From assembly GCA_029555925.1 (NCBI GenBank), contig JAKPQU010000338.1, positions 1 through 6,743 on the forward strand: a stretch of 6,743 nucleotides of DNA, given 5' to 3'. This document shows positions 1 through 4,542 of the stretch, piece after piece (position 1 is the first letter of the stretch; each line of letters opens with the position of its first letter). Origin of the DNA: Bacillota bacterium (GTDB lineage: Bacteria; Eremiobacterota; SpSt-956; JAKJGF01). A program made the position numbers and the translations under genes. The notes under the pieces are model-generated. The model worked only from the letters and a program-made list of their open reading frames with translations, searched no databases and was not told the origin of the DNA.

Positions 1-174
1 AGCTTCTGCCTGACAGGCTCTTACGAAGAAAAATAATCTGCCTTATTTAATTTGTTTTACAGACAATAAATTAGCCCTTATTTAATTTTTAATTCTATAT
101 AAAAAACTAATTTTTCTTCTCCAGAGCCCGCCAGGCAGAAGTTTTTTACAGATACCATTTTACCTGTTACGGTA
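1..174. mobile_element. MITE-like element copy 1, left end cut by the window edge
   Basis: These 174 bases match positions 4323-4496 of the complete copy 2 at the same length, with only three substitutions seen by eye. The first 32 bases of the element lie outside the window. The right terminus has the conserved arm GGCAGAAGTTTTTTAC followed by TTTACCTGTTACGGTA, the inverted complement of the left terminus of copy 2. The base run just outside the right end is CTCAA, the expected position of a 5-bp target duplication whose partner lies off the window. No ORF is present, so the element would depend on a transposase encoded elsewhere. It sits 44 bases beyond the stop codon of the acetyltransferase gene. 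Confidence 0.85.
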
Positions 175-197
175 CTCAAGTCAGTAGTTATTTTTTA

Positions 198-222
198 CTG
201 ACGGCAACAGTTTTGCCGTCAG
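198..222. other. Perfect 10-bp hairpin overlapping the acetyltransferase stop codon
   Basis: CTGACGGCAA (198-207) and TTGCCGTCAG (213-222) are exact reverse complements around a 5-base loop. The TGA stop codon of the minus-strand acetyltransferase gene (219-221) lies inside one arm. It could be a transcription terminator or mRNA 3' stabiliser. However, the T-run beside it (191-196 on the plus strand) reads as A's on the minus-strand transcript, so it is not a textbook intrinsic terminator for that gene. Confidence 0.5.
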
Positions 223-1196
223 AAACATTTGAGGAGTCCGGCATGCTCCGGCACATATTTGAAATATCTTGTAGTAAACATAATGGATCTTCTGTTTGAG
301 AGAACAATATCGGCACTCAGTATAGAAATCCCCCTGGAAGCCGCGTATTCTTCTATTTTTTCACCGAGTCTGTTTCCGACCCATTTTCCCATGGAATTTT
401 TCTCGACTATTATATTATTTACATATACTTCTCCCTGTTCCGTGAAATGATCCTCATTGTATGCCACAAGAAAAAATCCCAGAGGTTTTTTCTTTTCTTC
501 TGCAACAAAGCTTACCATATGACCGGTTTTTAATTTATTTCCAAGTTCATCACAGAAATGCTCTCTGCAGTGTTCTATTTCTTCATGAGAATAATTTCGC
601 AAAGGTGATATGAGATGTTCAAGATTTTCTTTTATCAATCTTATCATAAAAGGAAGATCGTCCGGCACTGAAGGCCTTATGATAAATGACTCATTTAAAA
701 CTTTTCTATCTTCACCTTCTTTGAGTTTTTTATAAAACCTCTTTCTTTCTATCTCATAACCGGATGAAATAAAGAATTTCAGCCTTTTTTCGTCTGCACA
801 GGGCAAACTTAAAGCAATATGTCTCAGGCCTTTCTCTTTTGAAATCTCTTCGGCTTTCCTGAGCAGTTCCGAAGGTACAGAACTTTCCCTGTAAGGTTCT
901 ATCACAGATAGATCAAAAATCCATGCCTGACTTATACCTGTAATAAGTTCGTTATTTGCCGTGTCCAGAAGTAGATAGCCCAGGGGTTCGTCATGGATGT
1001 CTGAAGCAATCAAAAATGTATAATCACGCAGAACGTTTATAAGCTCTAAAACCTGTTTCATTTCAGAAAGATATTTTTCCCTGACGAAAGCAGGATTGAC
1101 ATCATGTCTTACAGAAGAAATCTGCAGAACAGATGTTTCAGAAGCAAGATTTAATATAAAAGGATAATCCTTTTCCGAGATTTTTCGAATGTTCAT
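219..1196 (-). CDS. Tandem GNAT-domain N-acetyltransferase family protein
   Basis: Predicted cytosolic protein of 325 residues with two GNAT (Gcn5-related acetyltransferase) folds in tandem, at about residues 1-158 and 170-325. Such proteins transfer an acyl group from acyl-CoA to an amine; the substrate cannot be told here. In the second domain, VYVNNIIVEKNSMGKWVGNRL corresponds to the beta4-loop-alpha3 acyl-CoA pyrophosphate-binding region, and NRRSIMFTTRYF to the usual N-x-x-(A/S)-x-x-F motif near the C-terminus. In the first, DLSVIEPYRESSVPSELL occupies the same position. Both loops depart from the canonical (Q/R)xxGx(G/A), so one or both sites may be altered. I chose the ATG at 1194-1196 because the domain starts at once (MNIRKISEKDYPFI). 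A TTG at 1266-1268 would add 24 residues, but those are encoded partly by intergenic heptamer repeats. Neither start has a clear Shine-Dalgarno. The strong promoter at 1301-1329 fits a short leader for the TTG start or about 100 bases for the ATG. Confidence 0.8.
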   Translation of the reverse strand: MNIRKISEKDYPFILNLASETSVLQISSVRHDVNPAFVREKYLSEMKQVLELINVLRDYTFLIASDIHDEPLGYLLLDTANNELITGISQAWIFDLSVIEPYRESSVPSELLRKAEEISKEKGLRHIALSLPCADEKRLKFFISSGYEIERKRFYKKLKEGEDRKVLNESFIIRPSVPDDLPFMIRLIKENLEHLISPLRNYSHEEIEHCREHFCDELGNKLKTGHMVSFVAEEKKKPLGFFLVAYNEDHFTEQGEVYVNNIIVEKNSMGKWVGNRLGEKIEEYAASRGISILSADIVLSNRRSIMFTTRYFKYVPEHAGLLKCF

Positions 1197-1200
1197 AATA

Positions 1201-1227
1201 GTGAACGTGAGCAGTGAATAGCGAGCA
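1201..1227. repeat. Heptamer array, GTGANNN type, upstream of the acetyltransferase gene
   Basis: GTGAAC is followed by GTGAGCA, GTGAATA and the decayed GCGAGCA in 7-bp steps (1207, 1214, 1221). It lies directly upstream of the preferred ATG and within the longer TTG-initiated reading frame. A vaguer relic (TTCACAGAGCACTGATTA) follows at about 1240-1257. Confidence 0.6.
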
Positions 1228-1300
1228 TAATAATCCGGATTCACAGAGCACTGATTATAGATTTTCAAGAATTATTTTTTACTCTATGATTACCGCAGTC

Positions 1301-1329
1301 ATTATAACATTTATATATTTTTATTTCTA
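1301..1329 (-). promoter_or_regulatory. Sigma-70-type promoter for the acetyltransferase gene
   Basis: On the minus strand a perfect TATAAT (1301-1306) is preceded by TG in the extended -10 position (TGTTATAAT). A TAGAAA -35 hexamer (1324-1329) lies 17 bases upstream. Transcription would begin near 1294. It is divergent from the kinase promoter, whose -10 is about 55 bp away. Confidence 0.65.
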
Positions 1330-1334
1330 CCATA

Positions 1335-1363
1335 TATACATGGAAAGAAATTTTGAGTATAAT
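1335..1363 (+). promoter_or_regulatory. Sigma-70-type promoter for the kinase gene
   Basis: TATACA (1335-1340) and a perfect TATAAT (1358-1363) are separated by 17 bases on the plus strand. Predicted transcription starts near 1370, leaving a leader of about 115 bases that carries the heptamer array and hairpin at 1417-1449. The -35 regions of the two divergent promoters lie close together, so shared regulation is possible. Confidence 0.6.
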
Positions 1364-1416
1364 TACTGAGACGAACATTACAGTATATTTTACACCTGAC
1401 TATGCAAGGATAATCC

Positions 1417-1449
1417 ACGCGTGACGCATCACGCGTCACGCGTCACGAT
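1417..1449. repeat. Heptamer array with 8-bp hairpin in the kinase leader
   Basis: TCACGCG, TCACGCG and TCACGAT follow each other in exact 7-bp register at 1429, 1436 and 1443. They are preceded by an inverted GTGACGC unit. ACGCGTGA (1417-1424) and TCACGCGT (1429-1436) are exact reverse complements around a 4-base loop, so the transcript can form an 8-bp stem upstream of the kinase ribosome-binding site (GAAGG at 1471-1475). Confidence 0.75.
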
Positions 1450-1484
1450 TCATTATTCAAATATCTTATCGAAGGTAACGATTT

Positions 1485-2387
1485 ATGGCATGTCCTAAAT
1501 GCGGTAAGGAACAACCGGACTTATATGAATGCTTCAAAAATTACGGAACTTGTTATTTACTTGAAGAAGCCAATGATGAAGAAATATATCTTCATGAAAA
1601 GAACTACAAAATTATCTATCCTCTGAGGCAGGGCGGAATGGCCAATCTTTATCTGGGAGAAGAAGTAAATAATAAAAGCAAATGTGTAATAAAAGAGATG
1701 TATAGTTCCGTAATGAGTCCGGAAGAAAAAATATCTTTTATTTCTATGTTTGAAGTAGAAGCTTTTATGCTTATCAGTCTCAATCATCCTGCCATACCTT
1801 CCATAAAGGATTTCTTTATTGAAGATGATAATTATTATATCATTATGGAATATATAGAAGGTATCAATCTTTCCGACCTGCTCTATACTTCTTATAAAGG
1901 AGGATTTTCCGAGGAAGAAGTCATTTCCATCGGCATAGAAATATGTGATATACTGGAATGTCTCCACTCAAATATTCCACCTGTTATACACAGAGATATA
2001 AACCCCGGTAATTTTATAAAAAGAGACAGGGATAATAAAATTATCCTGCTGGATTTCGGTATAGCAACAATATTTGAGCATGGACATGCTGAAACACTCA
2101 TAGGAACTCCGGGCTATATAGCACCTGAACTGTATGAAGGCCACATTGATATAAGAAGTGATATATTCTCTCTCGGAGTAACCCTTTATGAATTGCTTAC
2201 CTGTATAGATCCATGCGAAAGAATACCCTTTGAATTTGAATTGCTTCGTTCTGTAAAACCATGCATTTCGGAAAAAATGGAAGAAATTATTCAGAAATCC
2301 CTGAATAAAGATATAGATAAACGTTTTAACAGTGTAACGGAAATGAAAGAAGAATTACTGGATCTTTATCGAATGTTGTATTATTAG
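1485..2387 (+). CDS. Soluble Hanks-type serine/threonine protein kinase with N-terminal Cys motif
   Basis: A 300-residue kinase expected to phosphorylate Ser/Thr on unknown partner proteins in the cytosol; no transmembrane helix or sensor domain follows the kinase fold. Visible landmarks: glycine-rich loop LRQGGMANLY (47-56), ATP-anchoring Lys70 in VIKE, probable alpha-C Glu92, catalytic loop HRDINPGN (169-176) with Asp171 and Asn176, DFG at 190-192, activation segment GTPGYIAPE (207-215), alpha-F Asp226 in RSDIFSLGV, and Arg280. The usual catalytic-loop lysine (HRDxKPxN) is Asn173, and the first loop glycine is Arg48. The other catalytic residues remain, so activity is plausible. The first 25 residues carry Cys3, Cys6, Cys16 and Cys23, beginning CPKC, which could bind zinc as a small ribbon; that is inference. 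Start: ATG at 1485 with GAAGG nine bases upstream. The TAG stop merges into a heptamer array, and the flavoprotein gene follows 67 bp later on the same strand. Confidence 0.92.
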   Translation: MACPKCGKEQPDLYECFKNYGTCYLLEEANDEEIYLHEKNYKIIYPLRQGGMANLYLGEEVNNKSKCVIKEMYSSVMSPEEKISFISMFEVEAFMLISLNHPAIPSIKDFFIEDDNYYIIMEYIEGINLSDLLYTSYKGGFSEEEVISIGIEICDILECLHSNIPPVIHRDINPGNFIKRDRDNKIILLDFGIATIFEHGHAETLIGTPGYIAPELYEGHIDIRSDIFSLGVTLYELLTCIDPCERIPFEFELLRSVKPCISEKMEEIIQKSLNKDIDKRFNSVTEMKEELLDLYRMLYY

Positions 2388-2435
2388 TGAGTCGTGAGTC
2401 GTGAAAAGTGAAACCTACCCGTCACGCGTCACGTC
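2387..2435. repeat. Heptamer array between the kinase and flavoprotein genes
   Basis: GTGAGTC, GTGAGTC, GTGAAAA and GTGAAAC run in perfect 7-bp register from 2387 to 2414. After six bases there are two opposite-sense units, TCACGCG (2422-2428) and TCACGTC (2429-2435). The G of the kinase TAG stop is the first base of the first unit, so a TGA follows at 2388. A GTG inside the array (2401) opens a false 18-residue upstream extension of the next gene. Confidence 0.85.
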
Positions 2436-2454
2436 TTATAAAGAAAGTATTATT

Positions 2455-3687
2455 ATGATAAAACATAAACTTATTATCACAGGCGGAGGGCCTGCAGGTC
2501 TTATGGCTGCTATTACTGCAAAAGATTCCGGCATAGATACAGCCATAGTGGAAGGCAATGACAGGGTCGGGAGAAAACTCCTTGGTACCGGCAACGGCAG
2601 ATGTAATATAACAAATAAATTTATAGATGAAAAAAGATATTACAGTGAAAATCCTCAATTCGCCGGTAAAATTTTAAGTGCTTTTACCCTGGATGATACA
2701 GTTAATTTCTTCAATACTACAGGTTTACCTCTCATAATTCAGGAAGAAGGTAAAATGTTTCCCATGTCACTTCAGGCTTCTTCTGTTCTTGATCTGCTCA
2801 GACTTGCCATAGAGGAAAGAGATATTCCCGTATACTGCAATTCAAAAATAAAAGAAATTCTCAAAGACAGCTTCTTTAAATTAAAAACGGTTGACAATAA
2901 ACTATATGAATGTGACAGGCTTATTCTGGCTACAGGGGGAAAATCTGTTTCTTCAACCGGTTCTGACGGTTCAGGCTTTTCTCTTGCCATTAAACTGGGT
3001 CATAGTTTAGTAAAACCTCTTCCCTCTCTTGTGCAGTTAAAACTTGACTGTAAATATCTAAAAGCCCTGTCGGGCATCAAATTTGACGGCGAAGCGGAAA
3101 TATTTATTCATAAAGAAAGTAAAAGAAAGGAAAAAGGAGAAATACTGTTTACCGATTACGGTATTTCAGGTCCCCCCGTACTTCAATTGAGCAGATTTGC
3201 CTCCTATGGTCTTTCAGAAGGGAAAAAAGTTACACTCACGGTAAATATATTATATCCGATGAAGGCACAGGACGTGGAAGATTTTTTAGAGAATCGGATG
3301 GCTGTGTTCAATTACAGAACAGTTCATGATTCTTTCATAGGTGTAATCAATAAAAAACTCATACCGGTAATATTAAAAGAAAGCCGTATAAATAATAATA
3401 CCTTATGCGGTGATTTAACGTGGAAGGAAAAGAAAAATCTCTTCCGACTTCTGAATTGCTGGGAATTTCCCGTGAGAGATACAAACGGGTTCAACAATTC
3501 CCAGGTAACGGCAGGAGGAGTCTGTACGAAAGAAGTAAATGAAAAGACTCTCGAATCAAAGATTGTTCCCGGTCTATATTTCGCGGGAGAAATACTGGAC
3601 GTAGATGGAGACAGCGGCGGATTTAACCTTCAGTGGGCATGGAGTTCCGGCTATGTTGCAGGCAAAAGTGCGGCACATAATCAGTGA
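2455..3687 (+). CDS. BaiN/HI0933-family NAD(P)/FAD-dependent oxidoreductase
   Basis: A 410-residue flavoprotein, the usual length of the HI0933/YhiN/BaiN family. The N-terminal Rossmann motif GGGPAG (10-15) and Glu33 bind the ADP part of FAD. GRKLLGTGNGRCNITN (39-54) is the family hallmark. Further conserved blocks are LATGG (158-162), GSDGSGF (169-175), LFTDYGISGP (231-240) and the C-terminal FAD-closing segment GLYFAGEILDVDGDSGGFN (373-391). One member, clostridial BaiN, has been linked to bile-acid ring reduction, but most members have no proven substrate, so none is assigned here. Start: ATG at 2455, giving MIKHKLIITGGGPAGL, with a weak AAGAAAG upstream. A GTG at 2401 would add 18 residues coded by the heptamer array, so I rejected it. 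Its TGA stop (3685-3687) lies within the first heptamer of the next array. It probably shares a transcript with the kinase gene. Confidence 0.93.
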   Translation: MIKHKLIITGGGPAGLMAAITAKDSGIDTAIVEGNDRVGRKLLGTGNGRCNITNKFIDEKRYYSENPQFAGKILSAFTLDDTVNFFNTTGLPLIIQEEGKMFPMSLQASSVLDLLRLAIEERDIPVYCNSKIKEILKDSFFKLKTVDNKLYECDRLILATGGKSVSSTGSDGSGFSLAIKLGHSLVKPLPSLVQLKLDCKYLKALSGIKFDGEAEIFIHKESKRKEKGEILFTDYGISGPPVLQLSRFASYGLSEGKKVTLTVNILYPMKAQDVEDFLENRMAVFNYRTVHDSFIGVINKKLIPVILKESRINNNTLCGDLTWKEKKNLFRLLNCWEFPVRDTNGFNNSQVTAGGVCTKEVNEKTLESKIVPGLYFAGEILDVDGDSGGFNLQWAWSSGYVAGKSAAHNQ

Positions 3688-3781
3688 GCAGTGAGCAGTC
3701 ATCAGTGAACAGCATTAATCACCACTCACTTTTCAGTTTTCACTTTTCACAACTCACGACTCACAACTCACGACTCACTTC
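3684..3781. repeat. Fourteen-unit bipartite heptamer array filling a convergent intergenic spacer
   Basis: The array reads in unbroken 7-bp register: GTGAGCA, GTGAGCA, GTCATCA, GTGAACA, GCATTAA, then TCACCAC, TCACTTT, TCAGTTT, TCACTTT, TCACAAC, TCACGAC, TCACAAC, TCACGAC, TCACTTC. The first unit supplies the TGA stop of the flavoprotein gene (3685-3687). The last supplies, on the minus strand, the TGA stop of the GtrA-like gene (3775-3777). The switch from GTGA to TCAC lies between the convergent genes, and no separate intrinsic terminator with a T-run is seen. Confidence 0.92.
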
Positions 3782-4197
3782 TTCCCCTTGAACACAATAT
3801 AATTATAGCCGAGAAAATTCCAGGTAAAAGCTGTAAAAGAACCGCACAGAGCACCGACAGTAGGCCAGACATTCGGATGTACCAGAATTACAGGAACAGA
3901 GGTAACTACTGTTGTGGCAACAAAAACATTAATCAATCCTCCTATAATACTTATCAATAAAAAAGTGGAGAACTGGGCCACTTCTTTTTTCTGTCCCTGT
4001 CCTTTAAAAACCCATAATTTATTAAAATAATAGCTGTTAATAACAGCGGCAGAAAAAGAAAGAGCTTTAAAGAGACTGTATGTGGCTCCTCCTTTATGAC
4101 CAAGACCTGTAATAAAAAGTAAAACATTTAACAACCCCAGATCTACAATCGTATTTAACAGGCCTACAGCAAAAAATTTAATAAATTTTACTATCAT
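3775..4197 (-). CDS. GtrA-like family membrane protein
   Basis: A 140-residue, very hydrophobic protein with four predicted membrane helices at about residues 6-29, 38-57, 76-101 and 109-134. That is the layout and length of the GtrA-like family (Pfam PF04138). The opening FIKFFAVGLLNTIVDLGLLN is typical, as are the two aromatic half-repeats NSYYFNKLWVFK (54-65) and WNFLGYNYIVFK (126-137). Characterised members help move undecaprenyl-phosphate-linked sugars across the inner membrane for O-antigen, teichoic acid or arabinogalactan modification. No glycosyltransferase gene lies beside this one, so its substrate is open. I prefer the ATG at 4195-4197. A GTG four codons upstream (4207-4209) has its purine-rich stretch too close, whereas GAAAGAG lies at a more usable distance from the ATG. 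The TGA stop is part of the heptamer array shared with the convergent flavoprotein gene. Confidence 0.88.
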   Translation of the reverse strand: MIVKFIKFFAVGLLNTIVDLGLLNVLLFITGLGHKGGATYSLFKALSFSAAVINSYYFNKLWVFKGQGQKKEVAQFSTFLLISIIGGLINVFVATTVVTSVPVILVHPNVWPTVGALCGSFTAFTWNFLGYNYIVFKGKK

Positions 4198-4228
4198 AAA
4201 TGATATCACTCTTTCAGATTAATTCAGG

Positions 4229-4238
4229 GATTATAATC
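4229..4238 (-). promoter_or_regulatory. Probable -10 region of the GtrA-like gene in a 10-bp palindrome
   Basis: On the minus strand a perfect TATAAT (4230-4235) lies within the palindrome GATTATAATC, about 33 bases upstream of the preferred ATG. No good -35 hexamer is found 16-18 bases upstream, where the sequence is C-rich (TCCGTCCCCC). The promoter may therefore need an activator or be weak. A palindromic -10 could fire both ways, but no rightward gene follows. Confidence 0.4.
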
Positions 4239-4285
4239 TTAAGGGGGACGGAACCATTTTTTACAGACTGCCATTACCGGATATA

Positions 4286-4501
4286 CTGAGTACCGTAACA
4301 GGTAAATTCGTAACCATTTATCAGCTTCTGCCTGACAGGCTCTTACGAAGAAAAATAATTTGCCTTATTTAATTTGTTTTACAGACAATAAATTAGCCCT
4401 TATTTAATTTTTAATTCTATATAGAAAACTAATTTTTCTTCTCCAGAGCCCGCCAGGCAGAAGTTTTTTACGGATACCATTTTACCTGTTACGGTACTGA
4501 G
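4286..4501. mobile_element. MITE-like element copy 2, complete, with 5-bp target duplication
   Basis: The element proper is 4291-4496 (206 bp), bounded by CTGAG at 4286-4290 and CTGAG at 4497-4501. Its ends are inverted repeats. The first 16 bases TACCGTAACAGGTAAA are exactly complementary to the last 16. A second matched block (CTTCTGCCTGACAGGCTC against CTTCTGCCTGGCGGGCTC, 16 of 18) and a third (GAAGAAAAAT, exact) extend the imperfect stem to about 70 bases per side. The AT-rich centre repeats CTTATTTAATTT twice. There is no ORF, so it is non-autonomous. I cannot name the parent IS family. It occupies most of the gap between the radical SAM stop and the GtrA-like promoter. Confidence 0.9.
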
Positions 4502-4514
4502 TATTTACCTCCCG

Positions 4515-4542
4515 CCACGCGTTACGCATCACGCATTACGAC
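4515..4542. repeat. Heptamer array, TYACNNN type, at the radical SAM gene end
   Basis: CCACGCG, TTACGCA, TCACGCA and TTACGAC run in exact 7-bp register. The unit at 4529 gives the minus-strand TGA stop of the radical SAM gene, and the unit at 4536 encodes part of its final residues. Here the repeat family extends into coding sequence. Confidence 0.8.

Noticed and set aside
229..450. 73-residue plus-strand open frame
   Set aside because: It is antisense to the C-terminal GNAT domain and lacks independent support.
1417..1449. CRISPR-like or iteron-like array
   Set aside because: The unit is only 7 bp, with no spacers and no replication gene nearby. The same heptamers occur at every gene boundary, so it is a dispersed simple-repeat family.
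1557..1967. 136-residue minus-strand open frame
   Set aside because: It lies wholly antisense to the kinase gene, which has clear catalytic motifs. Its translation is Phe/Tyr/Ile-rich with no domain signal, as expected of a shadow frame.
3684..3781. Conventional bidirectional terminator
   Set aside because: The two halves are opposite in sense, but the variable triplets pair poorly and no GC-rich stem with a T-run is present.
4360..4435. Promoter inside the MITE
   Set aside because: AT-rich hexamers such as TTTACA and TATATA occur, but no pair has good spacing and matches on either strand.
4291..4496. Riboswitch or other known structured RNA
   Set aside because: Direct 5-bp duplications at both ends, a second complete copy with its own duplication, and terminal inverted repeats fit a transposable element better. 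I recognise no known aptamer.
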